Origin: JBCCEJ01 sp039030335
Lineage (GTDB): Bacteria; Pseudomonadota; Gammaproteobacteria; HK1
DNA length: 64,000 bases
NCBI GenBank assembly: GCA_039030335.1
Contig: JBCCEJ010000004.1
Coordinates: 103,478-167,477 of the forward strand
Direction of reading: 5' to 3'
Part shown: piece by piece, positions 26,809 through 35,599 of the stretch
Layout of the letters: each line of letters starts with the position of its first letter
Position numbering within the stretch: position 1 is the stretch's first letter
Made by a program: the position numbers and the translations under genes
The notes under the pieces: model-generated
What the model saw: only the letters and a program-made list of their open reading frames with translations
Database searches by the model: none
Told to the model about the DNA's origin: nothing

Positions 26809-28326
26809 GTGCTGCGCATCGGCGCCGCCGCGCTCACGCCAGGCGACGTAGCTCACGTCGCGCGAAACGGTGGTGACGTGGCGCTGTCCACCGCCGCTTT
26901 GAGCCGGGTTGAAACCAGTCATCTCCTCGTGTCGGCTGCGGTTGAACGCGGCGACCTGATGTACGGACTGACGACCCAGCTCGGCGAACGCGTCACGCAG
27001 GCTGTTCCACCCGGGCATCAGCACGACTTCGCACTTGCGACGCTTCGAGCCCGCGCCAATGCGCTCGGCGCGCCGCTCGCTTATGACGTCGCCCGGGCTG
27101 CGATGCTCGCGCGCTTGAGCAGCCTTTCGACCGGACATTCCGGCGTCTCGCCCGCCGCGGCGCAGACGCTCACCGCCTGTTTGAATGCAGACTTCTACCC
27201 GCGTGTCCCGTCGATCGGTTCGCTTGGTGCGAGCGACCTGTGCGTATTGGCTCACATCGGGCTGGCGCTTTGCGGTGAGGGTGAAGCCCGTATCGGGCCG
27301 ACGCGCCCAGAAGATCGCGCCGAGCCCTGGCGGCCAGCGCGCGAAGTGCTGGCGACCGTCGGCATCCCGCCGCTCAGGCCGGGCCCCAAAGACGGGCTTG
27401 CGCTTTGCAGTGCATCGTCGGTGTCTGTGGGTCTGTCCGCGCTGCTCGCCGTCGATGTCGAGCTGTTGTGGCGCCAGTCCTTGACCGCCGCCGCGCTCGC
27501 ATTCGAGGGGTTTCGGGCCAATCTGACTCCGTTGGACCCGCGCGCCGCGGCGGTCCGTCCGGTCCCGGGGCAGGCGAAGACGGCTGCCGCGCTGCTTCGC
27601 CGGCTGCGCGGCGGTGCTCTACGGCGCGCCGGCGCGGCCCGGCGTCTGCAGGATCCGCTGAGTTTGCGCGCGGCCGCGCCGATTCTCGCGGTGGTCGCCG
27701 AGGCGCTGGCACGTCTCGGGCCCCATATCGAGGCGGAACTGAATGGCAGCGGCGATAACCCGGCCGTCTTCAGCGCGCCCGACGTGATCGTGAGCACGGG
27801 TAATTTTCAGACGCCGGGTCTGACCCTGGCACTCGAATCGCTGGCGCAGGCGATGGCGCAGGCCGGCGCGTCCGCAGTCAGTCGCGCGGCCTGCCTGATG
27901 ACCGGTCGCTTGTCGGGCCTGCCGCATATCCTTGCCTCAGACGAGCCTGGCAGTTCCGGATTTGCGCCGTTGATGAAAGTGGCGGACTCGGTGCTCACTG
28001 AAATTCGGCACCTGAGCCAGCCCGTCGCCTATGAGTCGCGCTGGCGGGCCGACGGCATTGAAGACGAGGTCGCTCAGACGTTGCTGGCGGCACGCAAAGC
28101 CGCCGATCTGCTCGTGCACTGGCGCCGTCTCGTCGCCCTCGAACTCATGATTGCAGCCGAAGCGGTAGAACGCGCCGGCGTGATCAACGTACTCGGTGCA
28201 ACGACCGGTCGCGCCTACGCGGCGGTGCGCGAGAATGTCACCCGTCTCGGAGCCGACAGGCCGCTCGGTGGCGAACTCGAACAGCTTGCCGATACGCTGC
28301 TTGCGCGTGACGAGTTGCCGGTCTGA
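26809..28326 (+). CDS. Aromatic amino acid lyase homologue lacking the MIO triad
   Basis: 505 residues, overall fold of histidine/phenylalanine ammonia-lyase (MYGLTTQLGERV near 55, GSLGASDLCVLAHIGLALCGEGEA near 138-160, SGDNPAVF, GNFQTPGLTLALESLAQ). The MIO prosthetic group forms from Ala-Ser-Gly; here residues 141-143 are Ala-Ser-Asp, as if the Gly was deleted. The usual active-site Asn of LNGT is Ser201, the QDPYSLR Tyr is Leu284, and the GNFHG His is Gln. The frame is otherwise intact and full length. It is either an inactive homologue or an enzyme with different chemistry. GTG start with GGAG five bases upstream. Confidence 0.82.
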   Translation: MLRIGAAALTPGDVAHVARNGGDVALSTAALSRVETSHLLVSAAVERGDLMYGLTTQLGERVTQAVPPGHQHDFALATLRARANALGAPLAYDVARAAMLARLSSLSTGHSGVSPAAAQTLTACLNADFYPRVPSIGSLGASDLCVLAHIGLALCGEGEARIGPTRPEDRAEPWRPAREVLATVGIPPLRPGPKDGLALCSASSVSVGLSALLAVDVELLWRQSLTAAALAFEGFRANLTPLDPRAAAVRPVPGQAKTAAALLRRLRGGALRRAGAARRLQDPLSLRAAAPILAVVAEALARLGPHIEAELNGSGDNPAVFSAPDVIVSTGNFQTPGLTLALESLAQAMAQAGASAVSRAACLMTGRLSGLPHILASDEPGSSGFAPLMKVADSVLTEIRHLSQPVAYESRWRADGIEDEVAQTLLAARKAADLLVHWRRLVALELMIAAEAVERAGVINVLGATTGRAYAAVRENVTRLGADRPLGGELEQLADTLLARDELPV

Positions 28327-28373
28327 CCGGGCCGCGCGCGCCGTGAAAACGCCATTCATTTGCCTGGATGAGC

Positions 28374-28412
28374 CGCCCGTCTGCGCCCGGTGATGTACTT
28401 CTAAGACGGGCG
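28374..28412. repeat. Inverted repeat before P-loop gene
   Basis: CGCCCGTCT and AGACGGGCG, nine-base perfect arms with a 21-base loop, located between the lyase homologue and the P-loop gene. It may terminate the former. Confidence 0.35.
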
Positions 28413-28455
28413 TGTGGACAATTGCGCGGCTCGCCGCCCGAGAGGTTTCAAGTAA

Positions 28456-29304
28456 GTGAGAATGGACCGAAGCGCATTTGCGCGCTGGGCCAACAAGGCC
28501 ATAACGCTCGTGGGAATGTCCGGGGTCGGTAAGACCACGCTCGCCAATGCGCTGCCGAAAACCGACTGGTTCCACTATTCAGGTGACTACCGCATCGCCA
28601 CGAAGTACATGGAAGAACCGATCCTCGACAACATCAAAAAGCAAGCCATGCAGGTCGGATTTTTGCGCGACCTGCTGCGGTCGGACAGCATTTATATCTG
28701 CAGCAATATCACCGTGCACAACCTTGCGCCGCTTTCGACCTTCCTGGGCAAGGTCGGCAGCCCCGCCCTCGGCGGACTCGCGTTGCACGAGTTTCAGCGC
28801 CGTCAGCGTTTACACCGGGAGGCCGAGATCGGTGCGATGCACGACGTGCGCGAGTTCATTAGCAAGGGCCAGCAGATCTACGGTTACCCGCACTTCATGA
28901 ACGATGCGGGCGGCAGTCTGTGTGAATTGAACGACCCGGAGACCATCGAGCTGCTGGCCGACTGTACGCTGATGCTGTACGTACGCGCGGATGAATCGAT
29001 GGAAGAAGAGTTGATCCGCCGCGCCGTCGCCTCGCCGAAACCGCTCTACTATTCAGAAGCCTTCTTCGAAGCTGAGCTTGCCGTGTACCTACAACAGCAC
29101 GGCATCGATTGCGTGGAGGATATGGACCCGAACGCGTTCGTTGTTTGGATCTTCCCGCGCCTGGTGGCACATCGCCGGCCTCTGTACGAAGACATCGCGA
29201 ACCGTTTCGGTTACACCGTGTCGGCAGCCGACGCTGCCAACGTACGTGACGAGCACGACTTCCTGAGTCTGGTCGACAGCGCTTTGCCACGCGCAGCGGC
29301 CTGA
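28456..29304 (+). CDS. P-loop NTPase upstream of MetA-type acyltransferase
   Basis: 282 residues. Walker A is GMSGVGKTT near residues 20-28. Later sequence (HYSGDYRIATKYMEEPILDNIKKQAM, LGGLALHEFQRRQRLHREAE, HFMNDAGGSLCELNDPETIELL) is uniform and without other named domains, about the size of a small kinase-type ATPase. GTG start with AGAGG ten bases upstream; an ATG at 28462 is the alternative. It is followed at 139 bases by the homoserine acyltransferase homologue. The pairing suggests a shared process, unproven. Confidence 0.7.
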   Translation: MRMDRSAFARWANKAITLVGMSGVGKTTLANALPKTDWFHYSGDYRIATKYMEEPILDNIKKQAMQVGFLRDLLRSDSIYICSNITVHNLAPLSTFLGKVGSPALGGLALHEFQRRQRLHREAEIGAMHDVREFISKGQQIYGYPHFMNDAGGSLCELNDPETIELLADCTLMLYVRADESMEEELIRRAVASPKPLYYSEAFFEAELAVYLQQHGIDCVEDMDPNAFVVWIFPRLVAHRRPLYEDIANRFGYTVSAADAANVRDEHDFLSLVDSALPRAAA

Positions 29305-29443
29305 TGCGCGTCGCGTAGCACCCGATGTCCGCCCGGCAGTCGAGCTATCCCTCACCGGCAGCTGCGGACCTCTTCGCGTGACGTTAGTCTGACAGTCTTT
29401 AACGCGGCGGCCCGGATGTCCCGCAAGTCCTGAGGAACTACTG

Positions 29444-30523
29444 ATGGCACTGATCGCCCACACCGAACTGCCGAGTTTCGAGCGTCTGGCCGGCGAAGGT
29501 TACGACGTCTTGTCCGGTGCGCGCGCCTCAACTCAGGACATCCGCGAGCTGCACATCGGCGTCCTGAACATGATGCCCGATGCGGCGCTGGAGGCTACCG
29601 AGCGCCAGTTCCTGAGGCTGCTCGCATCTTGCAACCGCATCGTCCAGCTATACGTGCATCTGTTCACGATGCCTGGTATCCCACGCGCTGGTGATGCCCT
29701 CGAACACGTGGCGCGGTTCTACGAACCTTATCCGAGCCTTGCCGAGCAAGGCCTGGACGCGCTGCTGATCACCGGAGCGAATCCCGTGGAGCCCGACATT
29801 CGCGACGAGCCGTACTGGGAGTCGCTCCGCCAGATCATGGATTGGGCGAACGAGAACGTAACGTCAACGCTCTGCTCTTGCCTCGCGAGTCACGCTGCCT
29901 TCAAGCAGTATTACGGCGTGGAACGGATCCCGCTCCCCACCAAGCAGTGGGGAGTTTACTCACACCGGGTCGTCGCGCCGGACCATCCTCTGGTCGGCAA
30001 CATCAATTCGCGTTTCGATGCGCCGCACTCGCGGTGGAACAACGTGCCCGTCGCTGAACTCGAAGCGGCCGGTATCCGCGTGCTGGCGACGAGTGAGACG
30101 GCCGGCGTGCATCTCGCCTGCAGTGAGGATGGCATTCGCTGGGTGTACTTTCAGGGGCATCCGGAATACGACGCCAACAGCCTGGCGAAAGAGTACAAGC
30201 GCGAGGTCATGCGGTTTTCGAGTGGTGTGATCGACGATTACCCGCCATTCCCCGACGGTTATTTCAACGCGGGTGCCAAAGCACTCCTGGACGCCCATCG
30301 GGACGAAGCCCTGGCCGCCCGACAACGCGGTGAGACCGGCCCGTCACTCGATGAAGACCGGCTGAACGCGCAGCTCGAAAACAGCTGGACCGATACGGGT
30401 AAAGCCATCTTCAACAACTGGCTCGGACTCGTTTACCGGCTGACACATCGCGATCGCCTGCGCCAGTTCATGGATGGAGTCGACCCCGCCGACCCGCTGG
30501 GCGGCATTGGGCGCATCGGCTGA
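29444..30523 (+). CDS. MetA-family homoserine O-acyltransferase homologue
   Basis: 359 residues, class I glutamine amidotransferase-like fold of the MetA (HTS) family. Recognisable are IGVLNMMPDAALEATERQFLRLL, the nucleophile region CSCLASHAAFKQYYG (Cys expected within SCLASHAA), the homoserine-site stretch NSRFDAPHSRWN and the His/Glu of FQGHPEYD. MetA transfers succinyl or acetyl from CoA to homoserine for methionine synthesis. The nucleophile context differs from the usual CWGAQA, so acyl donor and exact role are open. Confidence 0.82.
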   Translation: MALIAHTELPSFERLAGEGYDVLSGARASTQDIRELHIGVLNMMPDAALEATERQFLRLLASCNRIVQLYVHLFTMPGIPRAGDALEHVARFYEPYPSLAEQGLDALLITGANPVEPDIRDEPYWESLRQIMDWANENVTSTLCSCLASHAAFKQYYGVERIPLPTKQWGVYSHRVVAPDHPLVGNINSRFDAPHSRWNNVPVAELEAAGIRVLATSETAGVHLACSEDGIRWVYFQGHPEYDANSLAKEYKREVMRFSSGVIDDYPPFPDGYFNAGAKALLDAHRDEALAARQRGETGPSLDEDRLNAQLENSWTDTGKAIFNNWLGLVYRLTHRDRLRQFMDGVDPADPLGGIGRIG

Positions 30524-30548
30524 GGCCGGGCGCCGGCTCCGCGCCGCG

Positions 30549-31409
30549 TCAGTGCGTCTGGTCGCTGGCTGGCGGAGCGTCAGCGCTTTCGACGAACAGT
30601 GCCTGCAGGTCTACCGGGTCGAACGCATACGCGGCATTGCAGAAGTCGCAGCTGACCTTCAGTGCGCCGCCTTCTTCCTCGGCCGTTTCGAGCAGTTCCG
30701 CAAGCGACAGTGTGCGGAGCATACCGCTCACCCGCTCGCGCGAGCAGCGGCACTCGAACGCGATGGCTTCCGGATCGAACAGGCGCACCTGATCGCTGGT
30801 GAACAGGCGCCTCAGGAGCGATCGCGATGGCAGTGACAGCAACTCACCCGGCTTGACGGTGTCGGCCATCATCGTCAGCCGCTCCCAGGTCCTGACATCC
30901 GGTTCTTCGCTCGGCAACGCCTGTAGTAACAGGCCGGCCGCATGTTGTTCATCTGCCGCGAGCCACAACCGGGTTGGCAGCTGTTCACTGTTGGCGAAGT
31001 AGCCGTCCAGCACTTGCGAGAGCGCATCGCCGTCGAGCCCGACAATACCCTGGTAGCGCTCCTTGCCGGCGCCGGGGTCGATCGTCATCGCGAGATGACC
31101 TTTGCCGAGCAGCGATCCCAATGACGTCTCTGAAGGGGTATCGCGCAAGCTGGCCATACCTCTCACCGTGCGTGCACCGGTCGCCTGCACGACGAGCATG
31201 GCAAGCGGGCCGTCGCCGCTCATCTGCATGATGAGTGAACCGTCGAATTTGACGGTCGCACCGAGCAGCGACACCGCCGCCAGGCTTTCACCCAGCAGGC
31301 CGATCACCGGTTCGGGATAGGGGTGTCTGGCGAGCAGGGCTTGCCAGGCATCGGTCAGATGTACGCGCACGCCGCGCAGATGCGAGCCCTCAAACAGAAA
31401 ACGCCGCAT
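30549..31409 (-). CDS. hslO: Redox-regulated chaperone Hsp33
   Basis: About 286 residues from the ATG at 31409 (MRRFLFEGSHLRGVRV); in-frame TTG codons at 31424 and 31433 would add 5-8 residues, and the longer upstream frame has no similarity. The C-terminal zinc site is Cys-x-Cys (ECRCSRERV) and Cys-x2-Cys (SCDFCNAAY), the redox switch of Hsp33. The N-terminal domain contains SLLGATVKFDGSLIMQMSGDGPL. It holds unfolding proteins under oxidative stress. Ordinary length. Confidence 0.93.
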   Translation of the reverse strand: MRRFLFEGSHLRGVRVHLTDAWQALLARHPYPEPVIGLLGESLAAVSLLGATVKFDGSLIMQMSGDGPLAMLVVQATGARTVRGMASLRDTPSETSLGSLLGKGHLAMTIDPGAGKERYQGIVGLDGDALSQVLDGYFANSEQLPTRLWLAADEQHAAGLLLQALPSEEPDVRTWERLTMMADTVKPGELLSLPSRSLLRRLFTSDQVRLFDPEAIAFECRCSRERVSGMLRTLSLAELLETAEEEGGALKVSCDFCNAAYAFDPVDLQALFVESADAPPASDQTH

Positions 31410-31601
31410 GCCGTCGCTATCCAATCCGATCAATCCTCGCTTGGGGCGCCGGCGCCGCACGGGAGGGACGGTCGCCGGAAAGACGGTCAGTTTAACGCGG
31501 GAGCGCAGACTGTGAGCGCACTGGTGCGCAGAGTTCAGGGACGTTCGCACCCCGGCAATCTCGTCGCGTCGGTTGAGCGACGGTGGCCGGATCCCCGGCA
31601 C

Positions 31602-33146
31602 CTAGCTCAGTCGGATCGGGAAGGTCGTGCGAATTCTGGCATCCACGGCGGGATCGAGCGCGGCCGGATTGGGCCTTGCCATGATCGCTTCGCGGCGGGC
31701 GCGTGCCTGCTCGATGAGATCGGGGCGGTCGCGCTCGTACCACTCCTTCGGCGAGTTGCGGTTGGCGACTACCGGGTAAACGTACTCGGTTTCCATCAGT
31801 TCCAACGTTTGCGGGTGCCCGAGGTAGTGCCCGGGACCGTCCAGGCAGACCGAGCGCATGGTGTCCAGACAGACGCTGTCTTCGGTCACCTCCACGCCGC
31901 GCACGCAGCGCATGGCCTGACCCAGCATGTCGTCTCCGAGGATTAGCGACTCCATGCAAAAGCCGAGCAGCGACGCGTGCATGCCGACACTTTCGTAGAC
32001 CATATTGAGGCCGGCCAGTCCGGCCATGACGTTAGACGTCGCCTGCTCCCAGCCGGCTTGCATGTCCGGGAGCTTTGAATCTGCGATGCCAGCGGCCGAT
32101 CCACCAGGGAGATCGTAGAACTGGCACATCTGCGCGCAGGCGGCGGTGAGAAGCGCCTGCTCGCCCGAGCCGCCCGACATCGCGCCGGTGCGTAAGTCGG
32201 AGACGAAGGGCCAGGGCCCGAACACCGCCGGGTGGCCCGGCTGCTTCGCGTTGACGTAGACCAGGCCCGCGAGGCATTCCGCGACGGCCTGCGTGACCGT
32301 CGCCGCGATCGGCGCAGGCGCCGTCGCGCCAGCCTGACCGGCCGACAACAGCAGTATCGGCATGCCCGCTTCGATGCAACGTTCCATGACTTCGCACGAT
32401 TCGGTCGCGAATTTCATCGGCGGGACGACGAAGCAGTTGCTGTTCGACATGAATGGACGGGCCCGCCATGCGGCCTCGCCGCCGGCGACCTGATGGAGCA
32501 GGTCGATACAGGGGCCTACGAACCCGCTTTCCGTAAAGCTGGTGCCGATGTGTTTGGTCGTGCCGGTCGCGGCGGCGTAGACCGTATTGAGATCCAACTC
32601 CTGGTTGTCGGTCACATCCCGGCAGACCAGGCACCGCTGGAAGAAATGCACGTTGTCCAGTGCCTCGACCAGTCGCGCGGCTTCGTGCAGATCTGCGAGC
32701 GTCGAGTCACGGTATTCCCGTGTAACCGGGTCGACGACGTGCACCGCCGCGCCCGCTGTACCGAAGTGCACGCGGGTGCCCGATAGCAACAGGTCGTGGC
32801 GGTCATCGCGGCCGTTCAAGGTGATGCCGCGTGCCGCCTTGGCGAGCGTGTCCTCCACCAGACTGCGCGGAAACCGGATCCGGCCATCGTCGCCGAGCGT
32901 CGCTCCGGCGGCGGTCATCAGTTCGATGCCAGAGGCTGGCGCATCGGCGAGGCCGATGTGCTCCAGCGCGTCCAGCGCGGCTGCGTGAATGCGCTCGGCG
33001 CCGGTGTCGGATAGCGGCCGGTAGCTACCGCCGCTCATGCCCGCGCGCACTGGACGCATGGCCTCGGCAAGGGGTTGGGCACGCAATTTCTGACGCGCCG
33101 CCCGGCCGCCGGAGCGGCGGCTGCGAGAAGGTTCTGCTGCCGACAT
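31602..33146 (-). CDS. MttB-family methyltransferase homologue (second copy)
   Basis: 514 residues from the ATG at 33146, which has a G-rich ribosome-binding site about eight bases upstream; 33182 is an alternative. It is diverged from the homologue at 19069 but has the same plan: basic N-terminal tail, then the barrel (IHAAALDALEHIGLADAP, GTRVHFGTAGAAVHVVDPVTREYRDSTLADL). The frame has no internal amber codon, so no pyrrolysine. Substrate unknown; the closest studied relatives demethylate betaines or carnitine. No corrinoid partner is next to it. Confidence 0.86.
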   Translation of the reverse strand: MSAAEPSRSRRSGGRAARQKLRAQPLAEAMRPVRAGMSGGSYRPLSDTGAERIHAAALDALEHIGLADAPASGIELMTAAGATLGDDGRIRFPRSLVEDTLAKAARGITLNGRDDRHDLLLSGTRVHFGTAGAAVHVVDPVTREYRDSTLADLHEAARLVEALDNVHFFQRCLVCRDVTDNQELDLNTVYAAATGTTKHIGTSFTESGFVGPCIDLLHQVAGGEAAWRARPFMSNSNCFVVPPMKFATESCEVMERCIEAGMPILLLSAGQAGATAPAPIAATVTQAVAECLAGLVYVNAKQPGHPAVFGPWPFVSDLRTGAMSGGSGEQALLTAACAQMCQFYDLPGGSAAGIADSKLPDMQAGWEQATSNVMAGLAGLNMVYESVGMHASLLGFCMESLILGDDMLGQAMRCVRGVEVTEDSVCLDTMRSVCLDGPGHYLGHPQTLELMETEYVYPVVANRNSPKEWYERDRPDLIEQARARREAIMARPNPAALDPAVDARIRTTFPIRLS

Positions 33147-33261
33147 CGAAACGCCCCCGAGATGCAGGCTAAAACTCCCCAATTGTCCCGAGCGGGCACC
33201 CGACTTGGCTTGGTGCCTCGGCGACGAAAAGCTATCAGGGAGCGACGTCAGTAGACGTAGT

Positions 33262-34224
33262 CTAAAGAATCTGCGTGATCATCCAGACGGCGACGATCGC
33301 ATACGCGAGGCGCGGCACCCACGCCGCCGCCTCCGAGTCGAACCCGTCGAGCGCGTCACCTTCGAGCTTCGCGAAACGCTGCAGCATGTCGGTCAGCGTA
33401 CCGGCGCTGTCGCCGCTTCTGACCATGTGGCGTGCACGCTCCGTCAGGTAGCCGCTGTCGGCCAGCGCATCGCCGAGCGTGGCGCCGTTGCGAACCTGGC
33501 CGAGCGCATCGTCGAAGCTCTCCGTCACGTAGCCGTTCCAACTGACGCCCGCGGCTCTCTTCAACGCATCTTCCGCCGGCACGCCTGCGGTGTAGAGCAT
33601 CTCGAATGCGCGCAGCACGTGCAGGCACTGGCGGCGGACATGGAATGCACCGAAGATCGGAATGCGAATAAAACATGCGTCGAGCGTCCCGCCCCGACTG
33701 ACCCGGCGACGGGCGAGGCGTGCCGGTATGGCGAACAGCGCCCGGACCGCCAGCACGACAATGGCCAGAAAGCCGACGGAGCGCAGGATGTATACGCCTA
33801 CGCCGATGTCGCCCTTGACCAGGTCCGGGACGGGCCCGACAAAGGCCGCGATGGTCAATACGGCGCCTGGCAATAGCATGCGTGAACGAACCAACCGCGC
33901 CCGCGCGTCGTGACCGGCATGCCACGTCGCCAGGTCAGCGAGCGCTGGCCCCAACCGTCCGCCGTGTTCGGCTGCTTTCAGAACCGCGAGGTCCAGCGGT
34001 TCCAGTAGCCCCGCGGCCTGCGCGGCAGCCGCCACCGGCTGTCCGCGCCGGATGTGCCCGAGCATGTGCCTGGCCGCGGCGGTGATGTTCGCCTGCCCGC
34101 CGCCGGCTATCGTATTGAGCGCCTGCTCTGCGCCCAGCCCGGCATTCAACATCGTCGCGAGCTCGGCGAACATCGTCGCCCGGAGGCCTCGCGACGGCGG
34201 TGACTTGCGGGTTCGTTTCACCAT
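33262..34224 (-). CDS. Orphan type II secretion system F-domain protein
   Basis: 320 residues with two T2SS-F (GspF/PilC-like) repeats: about 18-130 (MFAELATMLNAGLGAEQALNTIAGG...LAVLKAAEHGGRLGPALADLATWH) and about 205-300 (VLRAFEMLYTAGVPAEDALKRAAG...MVRSGDSAGTLTDMLQRFA). Helices lie near 143-160, 168-188 and at the C-terminus. It is shorter than GspF or PilC (about 400). No secretion ATPase, pilin or secretin gene is nearby, so its partner system is unknown. Confidence 0.8.
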   Translation of the reverse strand: MVKRTRKSPPSRGLRATMFAELATMLNAGLGAEQALNTIAGGGQANITAAARHMLGHIRRGQPVAAAAQAAGLLEPLDLAVLKAAEHGGRLGPALADLATWHAGHDARARLVRSRMLLPGAVLTIAAFVGPVPDLVKGDIGVGVYILRSVGFLAIVVLAVRALFAIPARLARRRVSRGGTLDACFIRIPIFGAFHVRRQCLHVLRAFEMLYTAGVPAEDALKRAAGVSWNGYVTESFDDALGQVRNGATLGDALADSGYLTERARHMVRSGDSAGTLTDMLQRFAKLEGDALDGFDSEAAAWVPRLAYAIVAVWMITQIL

Positions 34225-34265
34225 AGGATGCGTATTGAGCGCCGCGCACCAACGAGAGCATACCG

Positions 34266-34727
34266 ATGCACGCCCGCCCTTGGCTGCGGCCTTTGCTGCT
34301 GGCCAGTCTCGTGATTCTAACGTTTCCGCTGCCCGCGGCCGTCTACAAATGGGTTGATGAGAACGGCAAGGTCCACTACGGCTCGAAACCGCCGAGCGGT
34401 AAGCAGGCGACCGAGATCCGCACGCCCGCCGCTACCGAATCTCAGCCCGCCCCCGCGTCCGATCTGCAGCGGAAATCACGCCGTAAGAAAATTCTCGAAG
34501 CGTACGAGGCCGAGCGCCAGGAAAAGCGCGAAGCCAAAGCCAAAGAGCAGGCCGAGCAGCAGAAGGTCGCCGAGCGTTGTGCCAAAGCCCGTGACTGGCT
34601 GAAGCGCGAAGACGGCGCGCCGTCGCTCTACAAAAAGGACGAAGCGGGCAACCGCCAGTATCTGTCGACCGAAGACCGCACGGAACTGGTCAAGAAGATG
34701 CGGACCTACGTGCGCAAGCACTGTTGA
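34266..34727 (+). CDS. DUF4124 domain-containing exported protein
   Basis: 153 residues. Signal peptide (about 1-22, LLLASLVILTFPLPAAV), then the DUF4124 motif VYKWVDENGKVHYGSKPP, then a Lys/Glu-rich probable coiled coil (about 75-110), and a C-terminal KKDEAGNRQYLSTEDRTELVKKM. DUF4124 proteins are periplasmic and of unknown function, common in gammaproteobacteria. Confidence 0.85.
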   Translation: MHARPWLRPLLLASLVILTFPLPAAVYKWVDENGKVHYGSKPPSGKQATEIRTPAATESQPAPASDLQRKSRRKKILEAYEAERQEKREAKAKEQAEQQKVAERCAKARDWLKREDGAPSLYKKDEAGNRQYLSTEDRTELVKKMRTYVRKHC

Positions 34728-34930
34728 GCGCAAGTCGCGCGGGCACCGCGCTATCTGGAACTGTTCGCCGCGAGGCCGCAATCACCGGAACTGTTAGCGC
34801 GTCGATCTGCCCAAGTATGCAACCCGCGGGCGCCGTCGCGCCTCGTGCATAATGCCCGGGCCGCCAGGCCCGAGCAGCGCAGACCACAGGTCTTGCCGCG
34901 CGGCCCGCATCCAACCGATAAGCGTCTGAC

Positions 34931-35569
34931 ATGAAATCGCGAATTGCCGTCGTCTCCATCGCAGTGTTCGGCCTGCTGGCGGGACTGGTCGTCTCCGCCT
35001 GGCTGTCGAACCAGGGGCCTGAAGATCCGAATCCACTGCTGAAGGATGCCACCGCGCTGTTCGGGCAGGAGCGGCCACTGCCGGCCTTCCAGCTGGAAGA
35101 CCACAACGGCGAACGCTTCGACGGGAGGCGGCTCCAGGGGCGTTGGACGCTGCTGTTTTTCGGGTATACGTTCTGCCCTGACGTCTGCCCGCTGACGATG
35201 TCGAACATCGGTATCACGTTGGAGAAACTCCCGGACAATGTGCCGGAGGGTGCGCTCCAGGTGGGATTCGTCACCGTAGATCCCAAACGTGACACGCGCG
35301 AGCGGCTGGCTCAGTATGTGCCGTTCTTCAATCCGGACTTCATCGGCATAACCGGCGAGAAGATCCAGATCGACACGCTGGTGCGGGCGCTGGGTGGTGT
35401 TTACCAGTTTGGCGAGCCGGACGAGCACGGCAATTACATTGTCGATCACTCGAGCCGGCTGCTCCTGATCGACCCTCAGGGGCGGTTCAATGCGATCTTG
35501 AGCGATCGCGCGGCCCCCGAAGTGCTGGCGGGCGACCTCGAGACCCTGTTCAAGGCCTACGCCGGGTAG
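34931..35569 (+). CDS. SCO1/SenC family protein
   Basis: 212 residues. N-terminal membrane anchor (about 5-25), thioredoxin fold, copper-binding Cys82-x3-Cys86 (FCPDVCPLTM) and the conserved His near 175 (VDHSSRLLLI). SCO proteins deliver copper to the CuA centre of cytochrome oxidase or act as thiol reductants at the periplasmic face. No oxidase genes are in the window. Confidence 0.92.
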   Translation: MKSRIAVVSIAVFGLLAGLVVSAWLSNQGPEDPNPLLKDATALFGQERPLPAFQLEDHNGERFDGRRLQGRWTLLFFGYTFCPDVCPLTMSNIGITLEKLPDNVPEGALQVGFVTVDPKRDTRERLAQYVPFFNPDFIGITGEKIQIDTLVRALGGVYQFGEPDEHGNYIVDHSSRLLLIDPQGRFNAILSDRAAPEVLAGDLETLFKAYAG

Positions 35570-35599
35570 CTTGGGCCAAGCCTCCGGGAGTCCAGTTCC

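Noticed and set aside
29305..29443. Possible SAM-type riboswitch before the MetA homologue
   Set aside because: No convincing match to a known SAM or SAH riboswitch core by eye; a covariance-model search would settle it.
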